Below, piece after piece: positions 43,664-52,742 of a stretch of DNA of 64,000 nucleotides. Source of the DNA: Pseudomonadota bacterium. GTDB lineage: Bacteria; Pseudomonadota; Gammaproteobacteria; Acidiferrobacterales; Acidiferrobacteraceae. The notes under the pieces are model-generated. The model saw only the letters and a program-made list of their open reading frames with translations, searched no databases and had not been told where the DNA came from. Position numbers and translations under genes: made by a program. How positions within the stretch are numbered: position 1 is the stretch's first letter; each line of letters opens with the position of its first letter. Location of the stretch: positions 1 through 64,000 of the forward strand of contig JAJYRD010000021.1 in assembly GCA_021794275.1 (NCBI GenBank), written 5' to 3'.

Positions 43664-44818
43664 ATGAGCGTGCCGATACTCGCGCGTTATCCACGGATAG
43701 GCACGGTGCCACGTATCGTCGTCCTGATATCGACGCGCATCGTGGGTGGCCCGGCGAAAGGGCTTTTGCAGGTCATTCCGGAGTTGCGCAGGCGCGGACG
43801 TTTTGAGGTGGTTTTGTGCACATTTGCCGATCGGAAGGGGCCGGATTCGCCGTTCATGCTCGCGGCGCGGGAACGGGGCATCCGCGTCAACGTCCTGCAT
43901 CAGCGGCATCACTGGGATCTTGGGCCGTTAAAGGAGCTGCGGGAACTCGTTGAACCGGCGGGGACGATCATTCAGACCCACGGCTACAAGGAGGCGGTGT
44001 TCGGGCTTGCGGTAAAGCGGCTCTCCGGACGCCCCTGGATCGCCTTCCTGCACGGCACAACCGAGGAGAATCTCAAAGTGCGTCTTTATCACCGCCTTGA
44101 TCAAGAGCTGACCAAGCACGCAGACGCGATAGTGTCGGTTTCGCGGGAGCTCGCCGAACGGACGGTCGGGCCCCGCCATAGAGCCAAGCTCACGATCATA
44201 GAGAACGCTGTTGAGCGCCCGCCCCAGGAATCGCTCGTGCCGCGCCGGACCCTGCGGCAGGCATGGCAGGCTAAGGGGTGGGTGATCGGCTGTATAGGGC
44301 GACTGAGTCATGAAAAGGGCCAGGCGCAGCTCATCGAGGCCGCGGGAAGACTCGTAAGGCAGGGCGCGCTTTTTACGCTTGTATTGGCGGGGGACGGGCC
44401 GGATCGCGATCTATTGCAGGAAAAGGCTCAGACCGAAGGTGTAGGCGCGCATGTGCGGTTTCTCGGGCATATGCCGCGCATGGACGAGATCTATGCCAAC
44501 CTCGATATGTTGGTGCTGCCGTCGCATCGGGAGGGCATGCCGAATGTCATATTGGAGGCCATGCAATGGCGCCTGCCGATCGTGTCGACCGCGGTGGGCG
44601 CCGTCCCGGAGATGCTCGTGAACGGGGTCTCTGGCTTGTTGGTGCGCCCAGGGGATCCCATATCGCTCGCGCGGGCGATCGCGGCCTTTATGGGCGATCC
44701 GGAGAAGGCCGCACGTATGGGGCGCAAGGCCTATGAGGCGCTCTATCCGCGCTTCTCGCCCGAGCGCCGCGCCGAAAAATTCGAGAGCCTTTATAATCGT
44801 GTTTTGGAGGCGGTATGA
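43664..44818 (+). CDS. Glycosyltransferase, GT4 family
   Basis: A 384-residue GT-B retaining glycosyltransferase from the ATG at 43664, which directly follows the preceding stop codon. The N-terminal acceptor domain starts PRIVVLISTRIVGGPAKGLLQVIPEL. The donor domain has IGCIGRLSHEKGQAQLIEAA and HREGMPNVILEAMQWRLP, containing the E-x7-E motif that binds the nucleotide sugar, then TAVGAVPEMLVNG. It adds one sugar of the repeat unit on the cytoplasmic face. It overlaps the next gene by 4 bp. Confidence 0.88.
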   Translation: MSVPILARYPRIGTVPRIVVLISTRIVGGPAKGLLQVIPELRRRGRFEVVLCTFADRKGPDSPFMLAARERGIRVNVLHQRHHWDLGPLKELRELVEPAGTIIQTHGYKEAVFGLAVKRLSGRPWIAFLHGTTEENLKVRLYHRLDQELTKHADAIVSVSRELAERTVGPRHRAKLTIIENAVERPPQESLVPRRTLRQAWQAKGWVIGCIGRLSHEKGQAQLIEAAGRLVRQGALFTLVLAGDGPDRDLLQEKAQTEGVGAHVRFLGHMPRMDEIYANLDMLVLPSHREGMPNVILEAMQWRLPIVSTAVGAVPEMLVNGVSGLLVRPGDPISLARAIAAFMGDPEKAARMGRKAYEALYPRFSPERRAEKFESLYNRVLEAV

Positions 44819-45939
44819 GCGTGGTCTTTTGGGCCGCTCTTGGTTTTACGGTCTATACGTATGCGGGTTATCCCTGTCTGTTATGGGTCTTGGCGCGGCT
44901 AAAGCGCCCCCCGACCACCTACCTGTGGGGTGACTCGCTCCCCAGGGTCGCAGTCGTGATTCCGGCGTATAACGAGGAATCTGTGATCGCCGATAAGTTA
45001 CGCATGGTGCTTGCCTCGCGCTACCCGCACGATCTTCTGCGGGTGCTCGTGGTGTCCGATGGTTCTGCCGACGGAACCCTCGCCGCCGCCCAGTCGGTGT
45101 CCGACCCGCGCCTCACCGTGATCGGGAAGACGATGCGGTCGGGCAAGATGGCGACCGTCAACTACGCCATGAGTCTTGTCTCCGAGCCCATAGTCATCAT
45201 GACCGATGCCGGGGAACAGTTCGACGAAGATACCATTCCGCGTCTTGTCGCGCGCTTTGCAGACCCGTCCATGGGCGCGGTCTCCGGGGAACTCGGGCTT
45301 GTGGCCTTGCATACCGGATTTAGTCGCAGCCTCGGGGCTTATTGGCGCTACGAGAAGGCGATTCGCGCCCTGGAGGCGATCGTAGGGTCGGTGGTCGGGG
45401 TGACAGGGCCGGTTTACGCCATGCGCCGCGCGCTGTTTCGGCCCATGCCGACTGACACCATTCTGGATGATCTCGCAATTCCGCTTGAGGTCATAAAGCA
45501 GGGTTATCGGGTGGGCTACGAGCGCACCGCATTGGCTTTCGAGAGGGCCACGCAGCTTAGCAGTCACGAGTTCGTGCGTAAGCGCCGCACACTCGCCGGA
45601 AACTATCAGGCCATAGGGCGTTACTGGCGCCTCTTATTGCCAGGGAGCCCGATCGCTTGGCAGTTTTGGTCACACAAGGTGTTCCGGCTGCTGGTACCCT
45701 ATGCGCTCGTCACCATGCTCTTGACCACGGCCGGCCTGCCCGCGGCCATGCGCGTCATCGTGTTTGCCGCCCAAGGCCTCTTCTATGGTCTTGCGCTCAC
45801 GGCAGTCTTCGTGCGTCGCTCTGAGCGGCCTTGGCTTAATATTCCTTATACGTTCTGCGTGTTGAACTGGGCCGCCATCGCCGGTTCCTACCACTATCTC
45901 GCGGGACGCATGTCGGTGCAGTGGGAGAAGGTCAAGTGA
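44815..45939 (+). CDS. Membrane glycosyltransferase, GT2 family
   Basis: A 374-residue processive-type or membrane-anchored GT2. A first helix lies at about 3-22, the GT-A domain at about 42-260 (VVIPAYNEESVIADKL, VVSDGSADGTL, VIMTDAGEQFDEDT with acidic metal ligands, VTGPVYAMRR, ILDDLAIP) and three or four helices after 285. The layout recalls cellulose/hyaluronan synthase-like enzymes, but the size suggests single-sugar transfer. ATGA overlap with the GT4 gene and TGATG overlap with the next gene show tight coupling. Confidence 0.87.
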   Translation: MSVVFWAALGFTVYTYAGYPCLLWVLARLKRPPTTYLWGDSLPRVAVVIPAYNEESVIADKLRMVLASRYPHDLLRVLVVSDGSADGTLAAAQSVSDPRLTVIGKTMRSGKMATVNYAMSLVSEPIVIMTDAGEQFDEDTIPRLVARFADPSMGAVSGELGLVALHTGFSRSLGAYWRYEKAIRALEAIVGSVVGVTGPVYAMRRALFRPMPTDTILDDLAIPLEVIKQGYRVGYERTALAFERATQLSSHEFVRKRRTLAGNYQAIGRYWRLLLPGSPIAWQFWSHKVFRLLVPYALVTMLLTTAGLPAAMRVIVFAAQGLFYGLALTAVFVRRSERPWLNIPYTFCVLNWAAIAGSYHYLAGRMSVQWEKVK

Positions 45940-47150
45940 TGGATAGGGAGCGGTGTCTGTTCATAGCCGCAGGTCCCGACTGGGGGCGGCATCCTTGCAG
46001 TCTTTCCCATATCATGGATGTCGTGGTACGCGAGCACCCCGTGATCTGGATCAATAGCATAGCTCAGCGCGCCCCGCGCCTGTCGCGCCAGGATCTGGTG
46101 CGCGCCGTGCATAAGGCGATGGCATCGATCCGATCAACAAACTGCTACAAAACCGATGGACCGCTCGTGATACATCCGCGCGCCGTGCCCTACCACAAGT
46201 ACGCGCCCGTTCGTTCAGTCAACGGTTGGCTCATCACGCGCCAGTTGAAGCCGCTGCTCGCCCGTTTTGCAGGCCACAAAGTCGTATTAGTGGCCACCAA
46301 TCCCGCGGCGGTGGCGCTTGCCAACAGTCTGCGGCCCGATGCCACAATTTATTTCTGCATGGATGATTACGCGCGTATGCAGGATTCGGATACGCGCCTG
46401 ATAGAGGTGTGCGAGCAATTGATGTTAGCGCGCGCGGATGCCACCGTGGTGACGGCGCGGACCCTCGTGGAAAGCAAGACTTGGCGCGGCAAGACCCCCA
46501 TATACCTGCCCCAGGGTGTCGACGCTGGGCATTTCCAAAGGCGCGCAGAGCCGCAGGCGCGCCTTGCGGCTCTGCCCCGCCCGATCATAGGATTCCAGGG
46601 CATCATCGGCGCCCGTGTCGACATCGAGCTTCTTGAGAAGATCGCACGGGCATTCCCGTGGGCCTCGCTCGTCCTTGTAGGGAAGGAGGAGGTGGACATA
46701 ACGCCCCTGAAACGCCTTCCCAATGTGCATGCCGTGGGGCCCGTCCCCTATGCCGATCTGCCCTCTGTCATACAGATCTTCGACGTGGGGCTCGTGGCCT
46801 ATCGCAACGATGCCCATGTGGCAAGCGTCAATCCCTTGAAGCTGCTGGAATACCTCGCGCTGGGCCAGGAGGTTGTATCGGTTTATCTTCCCGAGCTCGT
46901 GGCGCACGGGGAATATGTGCGCTGGGCGCGTAGCCACGACGAGTACCTGGCCGTTCTCGGCGAGCTGCTGGGCCGCCACCCATTCGACCCCGCGGACAAG
47001 GCCCGGCGGGTGGCCTATGCGACGTCGCACTCCTGGGCGGCGCGGGCCCGCGACTTTCTCGCCCTGTGCGCCAATCTTCTGGCTATGCCAGGCTCCGCCA
47101 CCCCCACCCAAGACGGCACCGAAGAGGGTCGCCAAAGGACGCTCGTATGA
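45939..47150 (+). CDS. Glycosyltransferase, GT-B fold (TuaH/GT1-like)
   Basis: A 403-residue enzyme from the ATG at 45939, which overlaps the previous stop (TGATG). The N-terminus CLFIAAGPDWGRHPCSLSHIMDVVV and the central IYFCMDDYARM and VVTARTLVESK blocks resemble TuaH/WcaI-like transferases. The donor domain has IIGFQGIIGARVDIELLEKIA, LPNVHAVGPVPYADLPSVIQIFDVGLVAY and SVNPLKLLEYLALGQEVV. It probably adds another sugar of the EPS repeat. The C-terminal tail is Pro/Thr/Glu-rich, without a domain. It overlaps the deacetylase gene by 4 bp. Confidence 0.84.
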   Translation: MDRERCLFIAAGPDWGRHPCSLSHIMDVVVREHPVIWINSIAQRAPRLSRQDLVRAVHKAMASIRSTNCYKTDGPLVIHPRAVPYHKYAPVRSVNGWLITRQLKPLLARFAGHKVVLVATNPAAVALANSLRPDATIYFCMDDYARMQDSDTRLIEVCEQLMLARADATVVTARTLVESKTWRGKTPIYLPQGVDAGHFQRRAEPQARLAALPRPIIGFQGIIGARVDIELLEKIARAFPWASLVLVGKEEVDITPLKRLPNVHAVGPVPYADLPSVIQIFDVGLVAYRNDAHVASVNPLKLLEYLALGQEVVSVYLPELVAHGEYVRWARSHDEYLAVLGELLGRHPFDPADKARRVAYATSHSWAARARDFLALCANLLAMPGSATPTQDGTEEGRQRTLV

Positions 47151-47914
47151 CTGTGGTTTTCATGCATCATGATGTGATCGACGCGTCCAAAAGCCCGAAG
47201 TCGGGGTTCTACGGGGCGGGGGCCGAGGTTTATAAGGTCACGCTTGCGCGTTTTCGCGAACAGATCGCGGGGCTTGCCGCCGCGTTTCCCGGCAAAGTCC
47301 CGGCGCTCGAGGCGGACGCCCCCTTCGCGCTCACGTTCGACGACGGCGGGCTGTCTGCTACCGAGGTGGTGGCGGAGGCGCTTGCGGAGCGTGGATGGAA
47401 GGCGCACTTTTTCGTGACGACGGGGCTGCTTGGCATGCCTGGTTTCGTGTCGGTCTCGGGGTTGCGGACGCTCGTCGCGCACGGCCATACGGTAGGGACG
47501 CACACGGTGACCCATCCGCACCGGCTTCAGGCGCTGCCATATCCCCATATCGTGCGTGAATGGCAGGATAGCCGCGCGCGCCTCGCGGATCTGCTCGGTA
47601 GGCCCGTGGTCTGCGGTTCGGTGCCCGGAGGTTATTGCAATCGCGCCGTGCGCAGGGCGGCGGCGCAGGCCGGCCTGTCCTTGCTTTTCACCTCAGAGCC
47701 CACGATCCGGCGCTACGAGAGCGATGGGGTGACCGTATGGGGTCGCTTCGCGGTATTGGGACGCGATCCTGCAGAAAGCGCGGTACGGATCGCGCAGCGG
47801 GCCTCGGCGCGAGGGGTGAGGGCGTTACGCTGGCAGGCCCTAGGTGTGGCCAAGAACGCCCTCGGGCCCGCTTATCCCGCCCTGCGTGAAGGGCTCTTGC
47901 GATTGCGGGCTTAA
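47147..47914 (+). CDS. Polysaccharide deacetylase (NodB/CE4-type)
   Basis: A 255-residue protein from the ATG at 47147 with AAAGGA upstream. NodB motif 1 is LTFDDGG with Asp65 and Asp66. Motif 2 is THTVTHPHRL with His119 and His123 as metal ligands. VPGGYCNRAVRRAA, corresponding to motif 3, has Gly-Gly-Tyr where Arg is usual in many members. No signal peptide is visible, so it would act in the cytoplasm, perhaps on a lipid-linked precursor, as suggested for XrtA-system deacetylases. The deviation in motif 3 makes activity somewhat uncertain. Confidence 0.83.
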   Translation: MTVVFMHHDVIDASKSPKSGFYGAGAEVYKVTLARFREQIAGLAAAFPGKVPALEADAPFALTFDDGGLSATEVVAEALAERGWKAHFFVTTGLLGMPGFVSVSGLRTLVAHGHTVGTHTVTHPHRLQALPYPHIVREWQDSRARLADLLGRPVVCGSVPGGYCNRAVRRAAAQAGLSLLFTSEPTIRRYESDGVTVWGRFAVLGRDPAESAVRIAQRASARGVRALRWQALGVAKNALGPAYPALREGLLRLRA

Positions 47915-47920
47915 AGAGGG

Positions 47921-49039
47921 ATGACCAAAAGCATGAAGCGACAAGATGTGGTAGTGGAGGTTATCTACGCACCGCTCGTGGGTGGCTCGGAGATGCTCGC
48001 TTTCAATCTCTGTAGGGAGTGGCAGGCAAGTGGCATCAAGGCGCGTATCTGTTGTCTCTATGAGCGCTCCGGCGCCCTGACGAGCTCCTTTGACGAGGCC
48101 GGGATTCCCTACGACCTCCTCGATATCGGCGGACACGGTCTCCTGGGCCGCTGGCTGCGCACGACGCGGTATTTTCTGCGCGTACGGCCCCGCGCGATTC
48201 ATGTGCATCATCTGGGGTCGCTCGTGAACGTCCTGCTGCCTGCCTATGTCGCCGGGTGCTTCAATATCGTCTATACCGAGCACTCCGCTTATGCGATCGC
48301 GCGTACGCGGTGGATGCAGCGCGCGCTGCCGATCGTGAGCCGGCTTGTGAAACGTTTCACTTGCGTATCGCGCAACCTCGCGGACTTCTTCACGACGCTC
48401 GGTGTACCCAAGGATCGGATGCTCACTATTTATAACGGTGTGGATGTCGAGCGCTACAAGCCCGGTACGCCACGTCCCGAGGTGTGTCCCGTTGTGCGCA
48501 TAGGCGCAGTAGGCAGGCTCGTGGGAGAAAAGGATTACCCGACGCTGCTTTCGGCGCTCGCCATCCTGAAGGAAAAGAACGTGCGCTTTTTCGCCGAAAT
48601 CGCGGGAGACGGGCCGCTTGCCGACGAGTTGAAGGAGCGCGCCCAGGCCTTGGGCCTGCGGGACGTTCTTGCGTTTCGCGGCTCCTGCGACAACGTGCCG
48701 GCATTCCTGCGTGATCTCGACATCTATGTCCTGAGTTCGCGCCACGAGGGTATGCCGATCGCCGTGCTGGAGGCCATGGCGACAGCATTGCCGGTGGTGG
48801 CGACGCGCATCACTGCCATTCCCGAAATCATAGAGGACGGACGCACGGGGGTCTTGGTACCGCCCGGGGATCCCTTGGCCATGGCTGAGGCCATCGCCGC
48901 CCTGGCCGCCGACGGAATCCGGCGGCGGGCGCTCGGGGAAGCGGCGCGCGACGTTGTGCGGCTCCAGTATACGATTGCCGGCACGAGTCGGTCCTATGCC
49001 GCGGAGCTTGGCATGCGGGTGCGGAGGAAGATAGGATGA
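47921..49039 (+). CDS. Glycosyltransferase, GT4 family
   Basis: A 372-residue GT-B glycosyltransferase. The acceptor half starts VVVEVIYAPLVGGSEMLAFNL, resembling the glycine-rich GGxE loop that binds the donor, and contains IVYTEHSAYAIAR and FTCVSRNLADFF. The donor half has IGAVGRLVGEKDYPTLLSAL and HEGMPIAVLEAMATALPVV with the E-x7-E motif. It is the fourth transferase of the operon. The start at 47921 has only a compressed GAGGG before it; an ATG four codons later (47933) is an alternative. It overlaps the DUF4091 gene by 4 bp. Confidence 0.87.
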   Translation: MTKSMKRQDVVVEVIYAPLVGGSEMLAFNLCREWQASGIKARICCLYERSGALTSSFDEAGIPYDLLDIGGHGLLGRWLRTTRYFLRVRPRAIHVHHLGSLVNVLLPAYVAGCFNIVYTEHSAYAIARTRWMQRALPIVSRLVKRFTCVSRNLADFFTTLGVPKDRMLTIYNGVDVERYKPGTPRPEVCPVVRIGAVGRLVGEKDYPTLLSALAILKEKNVRFFAEIAGDGPLADELKERAQALGLRDVLAFRGSCDNVPAFLRDLDIYVLSSRHEGMPIAVLEAMATALPVVATRITAIPEIIEDGRTGVLVPPGDPLAMAEAIAALAADGIRRRALGEAARDVVRLQYTIAGTSRSYAAELGMRVRRKIG

Positions 49040-50751
49040 GGCAGGTACTCCTGGCGAGTTGTCTTTTATGGACGGTCGTGGCGCAGGCGCATCTGGCCGT
49101 TTGGTTGAGCCATAGCACCCACAAGATCCGTCCGGATACGCGCGCCGTCGCGCGCCCGGCGATTCGTTTGTTTGCCGCGCACGGGGAATACGCGGCCATG
49201 CAGATATCTCTGAGGGCGGATCATCCCCTAAAAGTGTTACGCATCGTGCCAAGCGCCCTCGAGGATGGCCAATCCGTCATCGGCCGCTGGCAGATGACGG
49301 TCTATCGCGAGGCCTTTATCAGGACAATCCACCCGACCAATGTCGTCGCACCGGTCGGCTTATGGCCGGACGCCCTCATACCGACCGTCGACAACTACTA
49401 CCATGAGCGACGCGACGCGCTGCCATGGCGAGTTCCTAGGCGGTTCACCCAAAGCTTTTGGATCGACATCTACGTGCCTCGTACAGCGGGGTCCGGACAT
49501 TATCGCGGGACCGTCGCGGTAACGGTCCACGCCCATGGCCGCGATGAGGTGCGCGTTCTGCGCGTACGTCTGCGCGTGCTTCCGTTCGCCATTCCCGCGA
49601 CGTCCTCACTACCATCAAGCTTCGGCTTCGATGGGGCACCGCTTTCCCTTGTGTTCCGTGGACGCTACGGCGCGCTTTCGAATGCAAAACTCATGCATCT
49701 CACGCAGCTTTTCGATACCGCCGCGCTCAAGGATCGCATTGCCTTGGGCGGCGGGTCCGGGATACCGGCACCGATGCGCTGGAGGCATGGTCACCTCTTC
49801 GTCAATTGGCACGAGTATGACGAGGAAGTCCGGCCGTTCATGACCGGTTGCAAGGCTGCGCACGGCGCACGGTGGCGCGAGACCGACGTCCGGTGGCTTA
49901 CGCACGTGTTCTATCACAAAATGCCCCGTCGCGAGCAGATCGCGTATTTCCGTGCATGGGCGCGGCACTTCCGGCGCGAGCATTGGCATGTGGGCCTCTA
50001 CGCGCTCGGTTTAGACGAACCGCACTCGCGCAAGCAGTTTGCGCTGGCCGACCGTCGCGCCGCTGTCATGCGCCGCGCCACGCGGGCGGTTCGGCCGATG
50101 GTCACGAGCGCGAGCGTCCATAAGCTCGATCTAAAGAACTTCGGCATCCTTTGCCCCGTCATAAACGACGTGGAAGGTCTGAACAACGTGAATAAAAGGG
50201 GGATGCTCGGTCTCTATGCCAAAAAATATCACCTGAAGCTCTGGTGGTACCAGTCGTGCATGAGTCACGGCTGCTGGATCGTCGGCAGAAGAAGCAGCCT
50301 TGGATGGCCGAGCTATATGATAGACCAGCCCGCGATCTACAATCGTATAATGCCCTGGCTTACGTGGAAGTATCACATGCAGGGCGAGCTGTATTACGAC
50401 ACCGACATAGGCTTTAGCATGGGTCATAAGAACCCATGGACGGATCAGTACCATTTCGGGGGCAATGGCGATGGGACGCTCTTTTACCCCGGTCGCCCGT
50501 CGGTCATAGGGGGTAAGCGCGATATTCCCATCCAGAGCATCCGTCTGATGATGATACGCGCCGGCTACCAAGACTACGAATACCTGCACATGGCCTCGCG
50601 CCTCTATGGACGCGAGGCGGTTTTGCGGGTCATAGACGGCGCGATCCGCTCTACGCACAGCTGGACCAAGAAGCCGGCGGTCCTGCGCGCGCTCAAATGG
50701 AAGATCGCTACAATGATCATGCGACGGCTGGGCGGGAAATCTGCTCACTGA
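49036..50751 (+). CDS. Secreted DUF4091-domain protein, possible glycan-active enzyme
   Basis: A 571-residue exported protein with a signal peptide (residues 1-18, ending VAQA). The first part (about 20-200) is a beta-rich domain (VYREAFIRTIHPTNV, FWIDIYVPRTAGSGHYRGTVAVTV). The rest shows the DUF4091 pattern: LYALGLDEPH, LWWYQSCMSHGCW, QGELYYDTDIGF, NGDGTLFYPGRPS and SIRLMMIRAGYQDYEYL. DUF4091 proteins resemble glycoside hydrolases of TIM-barrel type, and acidic residues in the LDEPH and YYDTD blocks could be catalytic. As last gene of the EPS operon it may trim or process the exported polysaccharide. This is inference. Confidence 0.78.
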   Translation: MRQVLLASCLLWTVVAQAHLAVWLSHSTHKIRPDTRAVARPAIRLFAAHGEYAAMQISLRADHPLKVLRIVPSALEDGQSVIGRWQMTVYREAFIRTIHPTNVVAPVGLWPDALIPTVDNYYHERRDALPWRVPRRFTQSFWIDIYVPRTAGSGHYRGTVAVTVHAHGRDEVRVLRVRLRVLPFAIPATSSLPSSFGFDGAPLSLVFRGRYGALSNAKLMHLTQLFDTAALKDRIALGGGSGIPAPMRWRHGHLFVNWHEYDEEVRPFMTGCKAAHGARWRETDVRWLTHVFYHKMPRREQIAYFRAWARHFRREHWHVGLYALGLDEPHSRKQFALADRRAAVMRRATRAVRPMVTSASVHKLDLKNFGILCPVINDVEGLNNVNKRGMLGLYAKKYHLKLWWYQSCMSHGCWIVGRRSSLGWPSYMIDQPAIYNRIMPWLTWKYHMQGELYYDTDIGFSMGHKNPWTDQYHFGGNGDGTLFYPGRPSVIGGKRDIPIQSIRLMMIRAGYQDYEYLHMASRLYGREAVLRVIDGAIRSTHSWTKKPAVLRALKWKIATMIMRRLGGKSAH

Positions 50752-50913
50752 TCTATGGCGTGTCGCGCGCCGCCCGATCCCTTGCGGGGCCCTGCGCGCC
50801 AAACCCTGCGCCGGCCCGCATCATCTGGGGCCTATTGTCTGCGAGGGACGGGGTTCACGGAACGGGAGGGGGGTGTGGAAAGCCTGCGCGGCCGGATCGG
50901 CCGCGCCTTCACC

Positions 50914-51282
50914 TTACGAGGATTTACCGCCCTTCGATCCGCCGTGGTGCGCGGCCGTCGGCTCGCCGGTGTCGCTTTCGCCGCGTTTTACTTGCGGTTC
51001 GGCTTTGTGGCCTTCCGAGTATTCCTCGCCGCTTTGGCGCGCCCGCGTGTCCCATCCGCCATGGGAACTCTCGCCGCCTTTGCGTCCTATGGCAGCCATA
51101 TGCTCGCGATTCTGACTCACCGCCTCGCCGCCTTTGCGTCCCGCCTCGCGCGCCTCCTCGGGCGTAAACTCGTGAGCGGTGCCCTTCTCGTGCGCCGCTT
51201 TGCCGCCCTTGCTGGCGATCTCGCGTTGCTTGTTGGCGTCCATCGCCGCAAAGCCACGCTTACTTTTTCGCTCGTTCGGCAT
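50914..51282 (-). CDS. KGG-repeat stress protein (GsiB/Con-10 type)
   Basis: A 122-residue, highly hydrophilic protein with an AAGGAG ribosome site. It opens with KRGFAAMDANKQREIASKGGKAAHEKG and repeats the KGG motif (GRKGGEAVSQN, GRKGGESSHGG), ending with SKGGKSS. Such proteins are intrinsically disordered and accumulate in desiccation, salt or general stress in other bacteria. The promoter region has a CCTCC/GGAGG dyad at 51325-51338 in the transcribed leader. It is convergent with the EPS operon end and lies between EPS synthesis and sugar-precursor genes. Confidence 0.88.
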   Translation of the reverse strand: MPNERKSKRGFAAMDANKQREIASKGGKAAHEKGTAHEFTPEEAREAGRKGGEAVSQNREHMAAIGRKGGESSHGGWDTRARQSGEEYSEGHKAEPQVKRGESDTGEPTAAHHGGSKGGKSS

Positions 51283-51797
51283 GAAGTCTGTCTCCTTGTC
51301 GTCTGAATTGATACACGAAATGAACCTCCTGCGGGAGGCGAATAACGATGGAGGCAGTCTAGGAGATGCGCTTTAGGCCGTCATCGGACAAAGGCCCGAT
51401 ATTGTGTGGAGAGCCGGAAAAAACCACAAATTAATGGTTTGGGACCACTACTAAGGGCGTTGATAGAACTAGGACCGTGGAAATAACGACTCCAGGAAAA
51501 CCCTGGGGTTTGTTTGCGGCGCCCTCTGGACGAAAAAAAACCTCCGGACTAGGGGGGGAAAGCCGGAGGTCGTAAAGGCCTTAATAGGTTTAAGGCGCCG
51601 CTCAGGGAGGAGGACGAGCGGAATCGTCATTATTGGGAAACGGGGCCGGCGGAACATCGGACGAAAGTCGGAGCGCTGGCGGCGCCAGGCGCCTGGTGTA
51701 TGGCTCGTGGTGCGGCCTTACGGTCGGACGTGAAAGCGGCGGGATGGTGGTGGTGAAAGGGGCAGCCGCCCACACGCGGGCGGCTGCGGGCAGAGAA
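51283..51797. other. 515-bp gap with hairpins, no gene seen
   Basis: It holds the promoter of the KGG gene, an AAACCA/TGGTTT dyad near 51425-51442, a weak CCAGG/CCTGG hairpin at 51492-51506 followed by a T-rich stretch, and a good minus-strand terminator. No coding frame is convincing. Confidence 0.5.
51533..51570 (-). terminator. Rho-independent terminator of the epimerase transcript
   Basis: On the minus strand ACCTCCGG (51570-51563) pairs with CCGGAGGT (51547-51540) around a 15-base loop and is followed by eight Ts. It lies about 230 bp beyond the epimerase stop. Confidence 0.72.
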
Positions 51798-52742
51798 TCA
51801 GGTGCCGCAGCGCCCGAGGGGCGCGCGGTCGCCCAGCAGGTGGCCGAGACCCACAGGCAGGGGGGTGGCGGGCGCGAGGCCCAGAAGGGTGCGCAGGCGC
51901 GTGATATCGGCGCAGGAGCGCCGTATGTCGCCGGGCCGGTCCGGGCGGAATTCCCGGAGGATGCGCCGCCCGGCCAGACCCTCGAACGCGTCTATGAGCG
52001 CGAGGAGGTCTTGCTCGATGCCGGTGCCGACGTTCATGACCGCGCAGGAGAGGTCGCCGCGCATCAGGGCGCGCACTAGGACCTCGACCAAGTCATCGAC
52101 ATAGACGAAGTCGCGCGTCTGGCGGCCGTCGCCATAGACCACGAATGGGGCGCCCGCCGCCAGCCGATCGGCAAAGAGGCTTATGACGCCCGAGTAGGGC
52201 GAACTTGCATCCTGCCTCGGGCCATAAATGTTGAAGAAACGAAAGGCCGTTGTATTCAGGCTCCGCGTACGGGCGAAATACGAGAGGTAATGCTCGCCCG
52301 CGAGCTTGTCGGCGGCATAGGGGGACAGTGGCGCGGGTGTCGCAGTCTCGGAGACCGGCGTCGGCGCCTCGTCGCCGTAAACCGCGGCGGAACTGGCATA
52401 GAGTACGCGGCCGACATCGCAGGACGCGGCCGCCATCAGGCAATTCAAGGTCCCGCCGAGGTTCGTGGCATGGGTCCCGAGTGGATCTTGCATGCTTGCC
52501 TGCACTGACGCCACCGCGGCCAGATGCACGATGGCATCCATGCCACGCGTGGCGGACGCGAGCGCCTCCCCGTCGCGGACGTCCGCCACGAGCAGACGCG
52601 CGGCGGACGCGGGGCCCCGCAGGTTTTCTCGCTTGCCCGTGGAGAGATTGTCGAAAAGCGTTACAGAGTGCCCATCGACCACGAGGCGGTCGGCGAGGTG
52701 GGAGCCGATAAATCCGGCGCCCCCTGTTATCAAGACCTTCAT
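51798..52742 (-). CDS. NAD-dependent nucleotide-sugar epimerase/dehydratase (GalE-like SDR)
   Basis: A 314-residue extended short-chain dehydrogenase from the ATG at 52742 (AAGGTG upstream). GGAGFIGSH at 7-15 binds NAD, and the catalytic set is Ser118 in YASSAAVYG with Tyr142 and Lys146 in SPYAADK. FRFFNIYGPRQD and YGDGRQTRDFVYVDD are typical of UDP-glucose 4-epimerase relatives. The likely product is a UDP-galactose or UDP-GalNAc donor for the EPS. It is read opposite to the dehydrogenase gene, with a gap of about 190 bp between them. Confidence 0.87.
   Translation of the reverse strand: MKVLITGGAGFIGSHLADRLVVDGHSVTLFDNLSTGKRENLRGPASAARLLVADVRDGEALASATRGMDAIVHLAAVASVQASMQDPLGTHATNLGGTLNCLMAAASCDVGRVLYASSAAVYGDEAPTPVSETATPAPLSPYAADKLAGEHYLSYFARTRSLNTTAFRFFNIYGPRQDASSPYSGVISLFADRLAAGAPFVVYGDGRQTRDFVYVDDLVEVLVRALMRGDLSCAVMNVGTGIEQDLLALIDAFEGLAGRRILREFRPDRPGDIRRSCADITRLRTLLGLAPATPLPVGLGHLLGDRAPLGRCGT

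Noticed and set aside
47840-49252. 470-codon minus-strand frame opposite a GT4 gene
   Set aside because: The plus strand carries the E-x7-E glycosyltransferase; the antisense translation shows no recognisable fold.
51283-51797. Riboswitch or small RNA in the hairpin-rich gap
   Set aside because: The hairpins are simple dyads and a terminator; I see no conserved aptamer core, and the gene upstream explains the terminator.
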